A stretch of 64,000 nt of DNA, from NCBI GenBank assembly GCA_028023455.1, contig JAQFVV010006550.1, forward strand, positions 560,001-624,000. The letters run 5' to 3'. The DNA comes from Epiperipatus broadwayi (taxonomy: Eukaryota > Onychophora > Udeonychophora > Euonychophora > Peripatidae). Of the stretch, positions 45,400 through 57,709 are shown in pieces (within the stretch, counting starts at the first letter, position 1; each line of letters opens with the position of its first letter). A program made the translations under genes and the position numbers. Below the pieces are notes generated by a model. That model did no database searches. It was not told where the DNA came from and saw only the letters and a list, made by a program, of their open reading frames with translations.

Positions 45400-46993
45400 A
45401 GTTCGGGTAAACAGGGACTACATATTAGGGCTGAATTATGGGCAGATGGGAAACCATCATTATCCACATAAAATAAATCTGTTAAATAACAAAGGAATGA
45501 GCATAAGGTATCAGCAAAGATGTAAACTAATTATAAGTTCACTCAGCATTAAACAAAAGTAATAATAAAATCATTTATCATTATGAAAAGTCAACAACAA
45601 ATATCAACAGTCAACCTGATGACAGGATTTTAAAGGGGTATATTATAAACAGGTTACTTATCTAGCCACTGCCAAACCCAGAACAGATTATATATAAACA
45701 ATATCTGGGTGCCAATTCATTAATGCTAATCCATCAGAAAATAATAATAAAAAATTAAATCTTGTTGAGATACTGAAACACACTGGTCACTATCAATGTT
45801 CTGTTCATATGGTACTCTTAATGTACTGGCCAACTATAAACAATTTTGAATAAAAAAACAGGAAATCAAATGTAGGGTACTGATTTTAAAGGTGATAACT
45901 TTGTGCCATTCAAGATTATCATCTAGATATCAAAAACACCACCTTAACCCAAATATCCATAGAATTAATCATCATACACTAACCTAGATCAGTGAGCAAT
46001 AACTCTATAACTGTTACTGTGAGCAAGAAATAATTCAAACATATAATATTTTTAACCTATTTTAATATTAAATAAATTCCCTGAAATAACTTCCAACAAT
46101 AAAATAAAATTTATTAATTAAGAACAATAACAATAAACTTAAGGGGGTGTTACATATGTTATAAATATAAATTTATCTTTCTGATGTTGTTTAAAAATAA
46201 TAGAAAAAATATATGCTATTACATTGTAATTTACAGATATTTCAATGTTTACATAAAATACATCTATATATAAGCATACATAAATGTATATATAATAATA
46301 TAAGATTAACATATTCAAATTGTCATAAAGTAATAAAATAAAAAATCAATTCATTTTAATAATACATAAATAATATCTGATTGTAATATATATGGGTACC
46401 CATTAAAATGTGTGCATACCCTGGCCTTTATATCCTAATGATATTTCATTAGGTAATAATAAATTTATTAAATCCATTATATTAAATTCGCACAAGACAT
46501 AATTTATTCAGTGTTTAAAAAATATAAACTTACTACTGCACACATAGTTGCATATTCTAATTTAAATTAAGCAGGTGATACAAATTTTAAATATAATTAT
46601 AAATCAAATTATTAATGTATTATTTTAAATTGTAAGTAAAAGTTTTTCAAAGAAATTATCTTTAAATCCAATTTGAAAGTTCTTTCAAAAGACTTTTTTA
46701 TTTATTTCTTTATTTACAATATTTAATTTAAGAACATTTTCTGAATTTACCTTATTCCAAAAAAAAAAAAATCAAAAGTGGAATAAATCTTTTATAAATA
46801 TTAACTGCAAGAAATCATCTGGAGATTAACTGATTATTTAATTTTACTTTATTTTCATATTTTTTTAAATGTATAGTATAGTTACACATCATTTACTTTC
46901 AAAACTGATAACTAAATGTTTAAAATAGTATCATTTTCAATAGATATACTTTTATTCATCAGCTAATATCTGTGAACTAGATCTCCTGCATGC

Positions 46994-46995
<2 letters not shown>
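45400..46995. other. AT-rich DNA without recognised features
   Basis: No ORF above 60 codons, no window repeat family and no RNA motif recognised. Confidence 0.5.

Positions 46996-46997
<2 letters not shown>

Positions 46998-47078
<81 letters not shown>
46998..47078. repeat. (AT)n microsatellite, interrupted
   Basis: Two AT tracts, about 19 and 18 units, separated by CTGC. Confidence 0.95.
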
Positions 47079-47079
<1 letters not shown>

Positions 47080-48349
47080 CTGCAGTAAGTTTATCTGTAC
47101 TTCTCTGCATATCAAAACAGCATTTGTATATATAGCATAAATTTTCTATAAGCTGGTTAGTACTGGAATCTCATGGTAAGCTGGCTTATTTTAAAACAAT
47201 AGACTGGCTTATTGACATTTTTAAGTGAAGGTAGATATCATATAAATGTTGGCATTCAGTGAGCTTCATTCAATCTCTTATAATTTGATAGACTTCAAGT
47301 AGGTAGGCAGGCTGCCTAATACATGCATATGGGCTATGAATGACAAAAAGTTGGCCCTTTCTTCCATGGGAATTCAAACTCTACTATCATGAAACTAGAA
47401 GCAGATAACTCACATTCTACTGTTGTATCTTTACATCTTGAGAATAATAATGATCCAAAGTTTTTTTTTTTTAAATCCACATTTTTTATAATCTATATTG
47501 AAATTTGAAAATAAGGATTAAGTAAGTTTTATCTTTGTCTTGATGGAAAAAAAAAAACAAGTTAATGACTCTTTTCTAATTTACATTAATTAAGACCATT
47601 TTTTATCTTAAAGTATTTTTACTTCTTTCAACAACATCAGATTGTAGGATTTAAAACCAAAGTGTATTACACCAATTTTATCAAGAGCTTTAATTAAAAC
47701 AATTTTTTTTAATCTAATTAAAAATAGATAGGGGAATTGTAACATGGAATCAAGCTTATTTTTGATTTTTTTCATTATCAAAATTAGGTTTAAACATTAA
47801 ATACACCTTTTTAAATATATAAATGAAATATTTATTTTATATAGCATTGTGTTTATAAACTGTAATATTAATAATCAGCATTAAGCTAATGCACATGTAC
47901 TTTGTAGATTTTTTTAAAACTATAAATGAATACTCTCATTTTTAAACACAAGATAAAGTCTTTGTGAAAAGAAAGAATGAATCCATCTATCTTTTTGACC
48001 CAAACATTTATGTATGGAAAAATCTTAAGCATTTGAAAAGGAGAGCATGAAGATGTTAAGCGATCACTTTAAATTACTTTTACTATGCTTGAATGAATGA
48101 CATTTGCAAAATTTTCTAGAATTTATATGTCATTTTTATTTGAAATTAAATATATGTAAATGAAATATTTATTTTTTTACTTAATCTTTAGCTATTATTT
48201 CAGAGTATTTATTTTAAATAAATATCTACAAAAATTTGGTTTGCATTCATTTCTACTTTTTCTTTTAATTTTATATATACACATGCACATACATTACTAT
48301 GTTGTTGTATGCCATGAAATACATAACTATCTCAATAAGTATTTTGATA

Positions 48350-48790
48350 TATTTCAGTGAAGAAGTAATTAGTATTCTCACAAAGCTTTCTGCTGAATTA
48401 TCTTTAAATCACCACATGTATTATGTACAACATAGGTTAGTCATTAAAAATGGCAATGTTTTTATGCAGTAGTGCCAACCAGCGCAATTCATGCTAGTTA
48501 ATAAATGTAAGAAGATTTATGCATAAAATCTTTACCTTACACCTATTCATTCCATATCACCTGACTAGTTTTTAGCTTATGGCCTTCATCAGCAAGGAAC
48601 ATTTGGATGAAAGTCACAAACTAAAAACTAGTCTGAGCATAATGGACGAATAGACAGTAGATAGAGATTTTATGCACAAACCTTCTGGTATACATTGATT
48701 ATTATGGCTTGCATTAGGTTCTGTTATTGTTTGGAATATTTGCAACTGTTTTCAAGCTTGTGCTAACTTGGGAAATGGTGATCATAGTGA
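48350..48790. repeat. HF foldback, full length, long 5' flank
   Basis: Starts with TTTCAGTGAAGAAGTAATTAG shared with the copy at 45028. Left arm TGCAGTAGTGCCAACCAGCG, right arm ATAGACAGTAGATAGAGATT and CTTCTGGTATACATTGATTA. Core remnants face both ways near 48570-48640: minus CTGATGA-AGGCC, TAAAAACTAGTC; plus GATGAAAGTCACAAACT, AAAAACTAGTCTGAGCATA. The GAAAC box is AAAAC on both. An internal AATTATCTTTAAATCACCACATG segment (about 48397-48455) looks inserted. Confidence 0.7.
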
Positions 48791-49859
48791 AACATGCTTA
48801 GATCCTAAGTTATGACAAGAAACATGTGAATGTTATTTTATCTCAGATTATGTGCTAACATATAATTTGGTTTTAACCTATTCTGAGTTAAAAAGCCTTA
48901 TATGCACAGTAAAGTAAATATCTAAACTTTTGATTGGTCAATTACAGAATAAGCAGTAAAATATATTTGTCTTTTAATATTATATTCATTTTAGTTTATT
49001 TTTAAAAAGCATGTTTATAATTTGTCAGATTATTAAAGTAAAGAAAAGTTTTTCAAAAAATATTTTTTTTATTTATAATTGATAAAAATAATCCATAGTG
49101 GAAAACATAAAATGAACATTTCATAACCTATTACAAAGTGCAGCATATGTCATATATGATTTCTTTTTCAATTTACCTCCCTGTAAAAGTAATTTTTACT
49201 AAAATTTGAACTATTCTAAAATAATTGTTTTCACATATATTTTATAAAAATAATAAAAAATGTTTAAAAAATATGGTAAAACATATATTTTCATTTTGAA
49301 AATCAAAACAAAGAACTTAGAGCTGTCAAAATTATTGACAAGCATGCCCTTTTGTTGAAAATGAAAAACAACCAATCAGCACCTTGGAAATCACATCTCT
49401 CATTGTTATAGTTTTACATTTATAAAAATTGTTAATTTTTTTTACTTGTAAAATAGTTCTAGAGATGGCAGCATCATATGGTACATTTTTTTACCAAAAT
49501 GATTGTTAATTACAACTATAAACATAAGGTCTGGAGGAAAGGTCAACTTTTTTGCAGTTTTATTATTTCCAACTTTTTATTTTAACAAATTAATCTTTAT
49601 TTTTTATTATATTTTCACAAATTTGTTTTAAGAAATATAAATTTACACATGAAATCATTCTTTAAAACATTTCAACTTTACAATTATAAAAAAATATTAA
49701 ATTAAAATCTTGAATTAAACAAACAGTCTTTTGTTGTTGTAATGACATGATTGTTAATACAAATATGAATGAAATAGATTTGTTGTAACTTTATTTCTAA
49801 AACCTGAACTAAGTATTGTTTATTTATTTATTTATCCTATGTTATCTCTGCATCCAAAT

Positions 49860-50540
49860 TTAACAATACTTAACCAATTTCTTCCTAGTTATATAGAGTT
49901 AAGATGCCAATAAAGCCTGATAAATTGGACACTCCTTGTAAATATGTACAATAGTTTGTAATTTCTCACACTCGCAATTTGGAGAGTAGCTAAATCCCCA
50001 TTTGGGAAACACTGATTTTGTAATTCTTCAATCACAGTTTTCTCAGACAGAAGAAAACAAATACTTAATGATGGGGTCAGTTATTATTGTGCAATTATTA
50101 TGTTACAGTTATTCCAGTTACAGATCAACATATTGTTGATATCCAATATGGTTGGATGCTAAAAATTAGCAGTAATCTAGATGGGCTGTCTTGACTGTGG
50201 CCTGAAGTTTTGGGAAGTGATCATAGTGAGATTGATTGGATGATTTAGTAACTCAACAAGCTTATTGAATTTACTGATAGTTGTCACACTGTGTCTAAGA
50301 GTGGCTGAAGGGATATTTGAGATTACATGTAGCCATTCTACTGGTGTAGGTTTGAGTTTTGGAAACAATACACAAGGTTTCATTAAGTTAAATATTTACA
50401 ACATTAGCATTTGTTCTTCTGCATCACACTGGAGAGCAATACTCAACAACATAGTAAACAAGTGCTAGATCAGAAGTTCTAAGAACATCAGCATTAGAAC
50501 CCCATGTGGTTCCTGAAACTTGGAAATGATATAATTTTTG
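49860..50540 (-). pseudogene. Non-LTR retrotransposon C-terminus (jockey/I-like)
   Basis: Minus strand, frames joined by eye: LAGTTWGSNADVLRTSDLAL, YYVVEYCSPV*CRRTNANVV, LNETLCIVSKTQTYTS, then KWGFSYSPNCECEKLQTIVH and IYKECPIYQAL with a C-x-C-x8-H-x4-C knuckle. The LAGxxWG..LRTSALALVYSxAEYC block is well known from the post-RT region of animal non-LTR elements. RT itself is missing; there are stops and frameshifts. A fourth LINE lineage for this window. Confidence 0.7.
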
Positions 50541-51194
50541 CTGGCAAGTTTATTATTTATGCCTCTAGAATAAAATTATTGTTAAGAAACTATAAAGCAT
50601 AAAATTATGTTTTTAAAATTTAAAATTCCACTAACGATCATTATAAAATTATAAAATTACAAAAAAAAAATATTTTTTTCATCCAATCACAACTTCATGC
50701 TTTATCTTATTATATTTCTCTGGGTTTGCTTTCTTTTAAATGCAAATATGTTCAAATAAAATCTGAGTCTGATCATAAATAATGTCAAAAATAAATATTT
50801 TGAAAAATTTTGCAAAAAATTATAAATTTATAAGCAGAACTATGATAAGTATATTTTTTAATTTGTGAAATTTAAATAAAAGATGAGCCTCAAATAATTT
50901 GGAAATTTCTCTTGGACCTCCGAATGAATAAACTACCAATTTCTTGCATTCTTGACATTTTTATTAGATTTTTTTTGTTACAATACTGGTATCTTGACAT
51001 TTAAAAAAAGTTAATCAATCAATATTAATTTAGCATCAGTTTTATTATCAAGTAAACACAAAACCAGCAAATAAACACTAATCCTCACTGCATCCTTTAA
51101 CATTCTGTCAGTTTTTTTTCACTTGCTGTAAACATTCAATATGAAGTTTAAGATTAAACCTTATTACTTATTAAGTTCCTCTACTTTCTTCCAA

Positions 51195-51270
51195 AGTGTA
51201 AACTTCTGGTTAAGACCTGTATAGATCATTACCTTCACATTTTCAAGTGCACATTCTTGGTTTATTGCTT
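51195..51270. repeat. Half copy of the 36.1/54.7-kb foldback family
   Basis: GTGTAAACTTCTGGTTAAG, ACCTGTATAGATCATTACC, TTCACATTTTCAAGTGCACA and TTGGTTTATTGC match the right arm and tail of the element at 54678. The left arm is absent. Confidence 0.65.
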
Positions 51271-51284
51271 TAGTAAATATTATT

Positions 51285-53230
51285 TATTAGAATATAATAA
51301 ATTTGGCTTCATTTATTAGATATTTTTGTTTAGAAAGAAAGTAAATTCTAAATTCAGATGGTACTTGAGTTTTGTACCTAATTTGTTTCTAAAATGTTAT
51401 AAATGATAAATGAACAAAAATAAAGCAATGTAAAAACATCAAGAAGTGTTCTTATAATACTGCATATACTAATCAAACTAAATGTAAGTATGGTACTAAA
51501 GCATCTCTTTTCCCTTTCACTAAACACATTTTAAACATAAATTTACATACTGCAATTACATTTTCTTGGCAATTACACCTCTGTAGTTCAAAGCACGTAT
51601 ACTGATTTTTTTCCAAGTGTTTTTTAGTTAATTCTTTGGGTAGACATAATAATATACTAACCAATACTAAATAAAAATATGGTACTGAAGCATCTATTTT
51701 TCCCCTCACTAAATATCATATTCCAAGCATAAATTTATGTACTGTAATCACATTTTCTTTGTGATTATATCTTTGTAGTTCAAAGCACATACAGATTTTT
51801 TTAGCATTGTTTATTAATTCTTCTCATAAACCTAATAATACACTAATGAAAACTAAATGTAAATGTGATCTTAAAACATATTTATTTTTTAACCCTACTG
51901 ATTTTCACTATTTTTCTAACATTTGGTGATGTTTTTCTTTGACTCACACATCAACACAAAATATATGATTAAATGATTATTATTTATCAGAAAATAATAA
52001 ATTTAACTTCATTTGATATATATTTTTATTTACTACTGAAATAAATTTTAAATGTTCACATTTTGTTTCTGTAAATATTAAAAAAATGAGATCATAATCA
52101 ATCAGAGTTTGCATTTCATTGTTTCTAGAAAGACTATTTTCATTTTATAAAATCAACAGAATATCTATTATTTATTATTATTTTTAAAAATCCAAATGAA
52201 TATTTATTTATTTCTCTTATATGTAATAAATTATGCTTTAAAAGTTTAAATTTTTTGAATATTTACTGCAAAATTGCAATATTTTCATACTTGCAAGTAT
52301 AAGTAGATTGCTTATGTAGAAACTAAACTTGTAAATTCTTTCAGGCCATATTCACATTACAGCTAATGTAATATTATATTTTTGAAAATAAAGTATTTCA
52401 AGTCAAAATAAGTTATTAATAATTTATATTTCTTGATATCTAATAAATATAGTGTAAATTATTGTAAAAAAATATGTAAAACTGTAATAAATTCGCTAAT
52501 AAACATGTTTTTGTTCATTAGAACTATTTTCTTTCAACAATGTCATAAAACACCAAATGTTTTACATCCTTGGCAACAAATAATGACTGAAAATGTCAGA
52601 ATGAGACTTATGTCTACTGTAAGAGTGGACATTTTGAATTTCCCACCTTCTAGCATAATTTTTTTAGCGAAATTTTTATATAATAAAATATACGATAAAA
52701 TATGGATTTTAATGTATAATAATTACAGAAAAATTCACCAGGAGTGAATTGGTCAAAAGGCAAGTCTCTGTTATCTCAAAAAGATAAGGTTAATGAAGTG
52801 TATTGATGAGTATCTGATGTTTTCATAATAAATTATCAAAAGATAGTTGAATTACAATCTTCTTTTTCTTTTCTTTATAAAGAGTTTTGTAACATGCTGT
52901 GTTTTTCTTTATTGCCCTTTATAAATGAAATTTACAAAATATGTACAAAATAATGAATTGTATGAAAGTTGAGGCTCACTTTTATTCAAATGTTATTTTT
53001 GAATATATTAAATGAAATTGTAATTAAAATGAAACCTCATACATTATCATTGCTGGGAAGATTATTTTCATGTTCAAAAATTGGCAAAATATTTCTTATA
53101 TGACATTTGTGAATATATAATATCTATTTTTTCTAAATCCATCAAATTTTGCTTTAAAAGTTTAAATTTTTAAATATTTTGTATAATATTTTTACACATA
53201 CTGTTCCTAATTACACTGATTACATCCAAC
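51285..53230 (+). repeat. Ancient degenerate tandem repeats
   Basis: Units of about 190 bp at 51481-51670 and 51671-51857 (partial third to about 51910) share ATGGTACT-AAGCATCT, TTACATACTGCAATTACATT and TGTAGTTCAAAGCAC. Looser similarity links 51285 to 51990 and 52220 to 53140 (GCTTTAAAAGTTTAAATTTT). The 78-codon minus ORF at 51473 and the 104-codon plus ORF at 52433 have no recognisable domain. Confidence 0.55.
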
Positions 53231-53286
53231 AATATAATGTTCTTTTTTAAAAAATAAAATATTTTTATTCAAAATAAAGTATCAAT

Positions 53287-53394
53287 ATTTTTTTTTTTTT
53301 AAATGTCATAGCATCGGCTGGAATGCGAATCCACAACCCAGGCAACTGCCTGCAAGTGCAAGGCAGTCCCGCTGACCTCTCGACCACCAATGCA
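53287..53394 (-). mobile_element. tRNA-derived SINE
   Basis: Minus strand: GCATTGGTGGTCGAGAGGTC (A-box region), AGCGGGACTGCCTTGC, B box GGATTCGCATTCC, CCGATGCTATGACATTT and a poly-A tail. Longer at the 5' side than the copy at 34719. A short duplication in the anticodon arm (CTGCCTGCAAGTGCAAGGCAG on plus) suggests slippage. TSD unclear. Confidence 0.75.
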
Positions 53395-54344
53395 AGACTA
53401 AGTATTTATAATTTAACTTCTTGATTTGCAATAATTGTTTTTTATATATATTGTAATAATTACCACACAATTAGTACAAAAATAATCCTGAATTTTAATA
53501 AAGTCATGAGTAATTATATTTTGTGTTATTTGAACAATATTTTCCAAATAATATCATGAAAATTAATGATGTCAGAATCACACAAAAAAAACATTCATCA
53601 AGGCAGAACTCAAGCCTTTCATATCTTACCAAATTTGTGCTTTTCTGGTCATCTATAGAATTTTTACAAACTAAAATTTTACAGTAAAATACATATAACT
53701 TAACACAAGTATTTCAAATTAAAACTTGTGGAAACTCTCAATAGTTGGTGGATAATTTTAAGATCAAATTATTTTGGATATCAAAAGACTAAAAATAGTT
53801 ATAAGAAAGTGAATTTTAGCTGAAGAAAACAAATTTCCATCAGTGGTACTGCAATCTTGCAGATGATTATAAGACATTAGACATATACTATTATTAGATG
53901 GTGCAATTTTAGTTGGAATTGGTTTTTTTTAATTGATAATTTTGTCAATTATCTATGTATTCTTTGTCAACTAAGGTTAAAACTTTTAAAATCAAATGTA
54001 TAAGGTAGCTTTCCCATAATTCATTAATTCTTACATTTGCTGCCTGTCGATTTATTAAGCATTTTTTATATTTATTTATTTTCATTGTCTCCTATATAAA
54101 GTAAAAGTTTGAATTTATATTACTGTATTTGTTTTATTATGTGAATATTAAATTATATATAAATTAAAGGAATATAGATATTGATTAATTTTATTATATA
54201 GAGAGACATAAACTGATTTGTATGAATATGTTTTAAAAAATATTTTAATAAAATGAGAAGTTGTATATTTTATAAAGATATATGATTGTTTCTGAAGTGA
54301 AGATACTGAAAATATATTAAGTAAATTTACAAGCTTTTAAAATA

Positions 54345-54535
54345 TATAGGGTTTGAACTCAGACTTTCACATGACCATAAATCATCCATGCTATCTCATA
54401 CTTCTGATAAACTTGATCACACACATGTCAACAAGATAAATAATCACCAACAAAGGGATTTCATGCTAAACCAGCATTTGTCAGTTGGTCCAGATTATCA
54501 TCTCCATATATATATACAATCAATGCTCAGCTATA
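54345..54535 (-). repeat. HS SINE-like repeat copy
   Basis: Minus strand: GAGCATTGATTGTATATA, GAGATGATAATCTGGACC, hammerhead relic at 54447-54487 (ACCAA/TTGGT stem I, CTGACAA, ATGCT/AGCAT stem II, GAAA, stem III lost), CTTGTTGACATGTGTGTGAT, CAGAAGTATGAGATAGC, and GAGTTCAAACCC end. CTGACAA breaks an essential G; stem II is perfectly paired with a different base pair (A-T) than in other copies. Confidence 0.7.
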
Positions 54536-54677
54536 TGAAGAATATAATTGAAAAAAAAAAAAGATTACAAATACTGAAGTAGTTGTTAAAAAATGTATAG
54601 GCTATAAATTAAATGGAAAAATATTGTCAAAGATGAAAGTAAGAGAAAAAGAAATTAAAGTTCATTATAAACTAATC

Positions 54678-54851
54678 ATAAATTTATTTAACGCACATTG
54701 ATTTGCGCTTGAAAATGTGAAACTAGGGACCTCTACAGATCTTAACCACAGGCTTACACCTCTTTTCCTCCAAAGCGTAAGCTTGTGGTTAAGACCTGTA
54801 GAGGTCTCTACTTTCGCATTTTCAAGCGCACATACTTAAAGGTTTATTGCC
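54678..54851. mobile_element. Foldback element with 13-bp target-site duplication
   Basis: Arms containing TTTGCGCTTGAAAATG, GACCTCTACAG, TTAACCACA and their inverse. Flanked by TTATAAACTAATC at 54665-54677 and 54852-54864. A 13-bp TSD is longer than most cut-and-paste elements make and is more like target-primed insertion. The centre has a 22-bp unpaired insert (CACCTCTTTTCCTCC). Confidence 0.8.
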
Positions 54852-55494
54852 TTATAAACTAATCCAAACTTATTCTATGATGGAACACTTTACAAATTCT
54901 AAAATTTTAACGGAACACTTAATGGAAAGACATGTTTGAATTTTATACTTTCAATAACAAATACAGTAAATAAGTGTAAGAGTTAAAAAAATAAAATAAA
55001 CATTTATTTAACATTTTAGTTATACAAAGCAGAACTCTTGAAAATAATAAACAATACTAAAAAAAAAAACGAATAACAATAAATAATCAATAACATTTTT
55101 AATGACTTTGATGTAATGCCATAAAATGCTGATTGGCCTTCTATGAAACACCATATACCTGAAAAAAAAAAAAGCATACTTTTTAAAAAACAAAGCATAT
55201 AATTATATTTGCTTCTGAACATTTTGTTTAAACATTTTTCTGAAATATTTATGTTTAATACATCAACAAATTATATAACATTTCATTGTTTTTAAATTTC
55301 TGTGAAGTTTTGTTTCATTTGTTTATCACAAATTAAAAATAATTTTTTTGTAAACATAAATGCAAACATAAATCATTGTAAGAATTATTTTTTGTTTAGA
55401 TTTATATATATACATATTTTGTCTTATAGAAAAATCTGCATAAATACATTTGCTTTTGTATATATTATACATTATTATCATTTTTAACCATTAG

Positions 55495-56105
55495 AAAATC
55501 ACTGTAAGATGAAAATCTCTCTAGGTTTAGTCTCATTTTTCTCATTCATGCCTTCTCTTCTCTACATAACATCAGAAAACTTCCTTATGTCTTTCATCCA
55601 TTTCGTATATGATCATCTTCTAGATCTTTTATAATCTCAAGATTAAAACATCAAATTAACTCATCTATTATTATTGCCTCTTCTTGCACTATGTTCAGAC
55701 CAACTTGATATCAGTCCTTTAATAGTTTCAATGATTATAATTATATCTGTTTGTTTTCTTACCTATGCTATTTCATTTTTCAATCTCTTCTTGTTCTCTA
55801 CACATACATGTCTCTATATTCCATTGTGTGATCTGACAACCAAGTATTTTTCCTCTGTTAAATGTTAGATCCTTAAGTAAAATCATATAAAACACATACA
55901 AATTTTATTTTTCAACTGCATAGGTATACCTCCTTTTAAAACTATTATTTCTGCCAAAAAGCATGTCCAAGATTCATTCTATGATTAACTTGTATCTTTT
56001 ATGTTTCAATCTGTATTAATAATCTGATCCTGTATTTATAGTTCTTTTATTAATTCATGATTACCAATATTTAGTTTCCTCTGAGAAAATCTGGAGAACA
56101 TTACT
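55495..56105 (-). pseudogene. RTE-like LINE 3' portion, strongly decayed
   Basis: Aligned by eye with 61830-62470 on the minus strand: the connection/C-terminal region from the NHRIKLGW-like segment through the WSWAGHIA-like segment. The 3' CAT repeat is missing. The oldest-looking RTE copy here. Confidence 0.65.
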
Positions 56106-56231
56106 TTTTTTTTTTTTTAGCATTTGTCTTCAGTGCTACTATTTATTGTATGTAAACAACATTAAATAATGATTATGGTGTTAAGCACTAAAAGTGCACT
56201 AAGTCAAACAAATAAGTCACAAATGAAGATT

Positions 56232-56515
56232 AAAACAGGCAAAAATCTCCATACAGCAGTACCACTCGGTGCAAGGCAGAGTAATCAGTGGATGCCAAAA
56301 GGCCTATGCATAAAATCCCTATCTAGTGCCTACTCATCCAAGATCTCCAGACTAGTTTCTGGCTTGTGTCCTTCATCAGTGAGGAGCTTTGGATCTGAGA
56401 GCACTGCACATAGATCTTGGGATTACTCTGGCTTGCACTGAGTGACACTACTGTATAGAGAGTTTTGCCTGTTTTAATAACAGTTATGAGCAAGCATAAG
56501 AAATATTGATCATGT
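56232..56515 (-). repeat. HF element, reference copy with TIRs
   Basis: Cleanest HF copy. Left TIR AAAACAGGCAAAAATCTCC, CAGTACCACTCGGTGCAAG, CAGAGTAATC is mirrored by GATTACTCTGGCTTGCACTG, AGTGACACTACTGTATAG, GAGTTTTGCCTGTTTT (to about 56476). Tail: AACAGTTATGAGCAAGCATA, AGAAATATTGATCATGTGA. The minus-strand core at 56350-56379 has CTGATGA, GAAAC, TA and GTC intact; stem I CCTCA/TGGAG has one mismatch and stem II is weak (GGA..GCC). Plus- and minus-strand ORFs of 90 and 72 codons are incidental. Confidence 0.75.
56350..56379 (-). ncRNA. Hammerhead-like core (HF reference copy)
   Basis: All three conserved boxes are present (CTGATGA, GAAAC, GTC) with 13 nt between the first two. Pairing in stem II is poor: the first G of the expected AGC/GCT is changed on one side. 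Probably descended from an active hammerhead rather than active itself. Confidence 0.45.
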
Positions 56516-56619
56516 GAATAAAGATTAACCCACCTCATCATGTATACTAACAGAAGTATGCAAAGTTACTACAGATAAACAATGAAATTAAAATAAAAAT
56601 TATATATTGTTCAATTATT

Positions 56620-57705
56620 AGGCACTAGGTGGAGCATAGGAGGTTTGAGCACCAATGGTACAAAAAATTGATAAATGAAACAAAGAAAGGAAAGGAACTA
56701 ATAAAGAAATTAACAATGTTTCCAAATAATAAATATGATGTAGCAAGAATTGTATGGAAGGGAGTGGCAGTAGCAGGGTAAACTTATGGTAAGGGGTGTT
56801 AAATTACTTAGAAAAAGTACAAAGAGAAGTAAGAAGATATGCAGATGTGTAAATAGCAAAAAAGGCAATTCAAGGAGAAATAGGATAGTCAAGTTTGGCA
56901 AATGAAAATGCTTGATAGATGGCAATTTATGGATAGTAAGAGAATAGTCAAAATAGTATTTAATTGGGCTATGAGTAAATGGCAAGCAAGAAGATGGGTG
57001 AGAAAGATAATATGAGTATGCAGAAGATTTGTATAAAGACTCTATGTTAGAATGCTTGTAAAAATGAGTGAATGATTGTTTTAGGACAATTGTTGATTGT
57101 TATAGTGGCTTAGAATGGCATAGAATAATAGATATATTAAAAAATAGGGAGTTGGAGAAATGGAGAACTAGTATGGAGAGTAAAAAGAGTTTAAATGCAT
57201 ATAGAAGTAGACAATATTGGATGTGAGTTAATTTGTGATAATAGTAAGAAAATTAGTTTACTGTTTAAGGTTTGAAAAGGATCATTAACAACAAGGAAAT
57301 ATACACATAAATGGAGGAATGTGGGTGATTTAGTCTGCAAGTTAAGTAAGGAAAGCATGGAAAATATTAGGCATCTGCTAATTGAATGTAAATGCTTACA
57401 GTCAGAAAAGGCACAAATAATGAAGTTCTTGAAGAATAAATATAAGCAAAATGATTATACAGAAAGTGGATTCTTGGTTTTTATGCTGGGTTGGGGAAAA
57501 ATAAGAATGATTTAGATATAAAGACCATAGAGTGGACAAAAATGATGTTGTGGAAATAGGATGGAGTAGGGCAGAGAAGAATATGAGAAAAACTTAGGCT
57601 GGGTAATAGAAAGGGAAGGTAATGAGGTTAGCAGGTTTTACTGGGCATAGTGTATGAGAGATTCCTAACTCTGGTAAAGGAGAAGTCATGGTGCTTCACA
57701 TGGTA
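56620..57705 (+). pseudogene. LZ LINE C-terminal region, longest copy
   Basis: Reading several frames: LEKVQREVRRYADV, AIQGEIG*SSLANENA, RWQFMDSKRIVKIVFNW, WQARRWVRKI, YAEDLYKDS, RTIVDCYSGLEWH, ILKNRELEKWRTSMESKKS, then MGDLVCKLSKESMENIRHLL (57321-57515; second knuckle Cys changed to Ser) and the TESGFLVFMLGWGK tail. The 3' end at GTGCTTCACATGG lacks most of the CATCA tail. Extends about 500 bp further 5' than 42817. Multiple stops. The minus-strand 91-codon ORF is antisense. Confidence 0.75.
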
Positions 57706-57709
57706 TCGC

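Noticed and set aside
46945-46985. TCATCAG box (CTGATGA on minus) with a later GAAAATG
   Set aside because: The intervening sequence cannot form stem II, and stem I is absent.
47320-47420. Antisense B-box-like GGGAATTCAAACTCTA as another tRNA-SINE
   Set aside because: No convincing A box, no tail and no TSD, and no second copy in the window.
52433-52747. 104-codon plus-strand ORF
   Set aside because: Composition is AT-driven (Ile/Asn/Lys/Tyr), no domain recognised, and it overlaps a degenerate repeat block.
56710-56985. 91-codon minus-strand ORF rich in Leu/Phe/Pro, looking like a membrane protein
   Set aside because: Antisense to the LZ LINE fragment on the plus strand.
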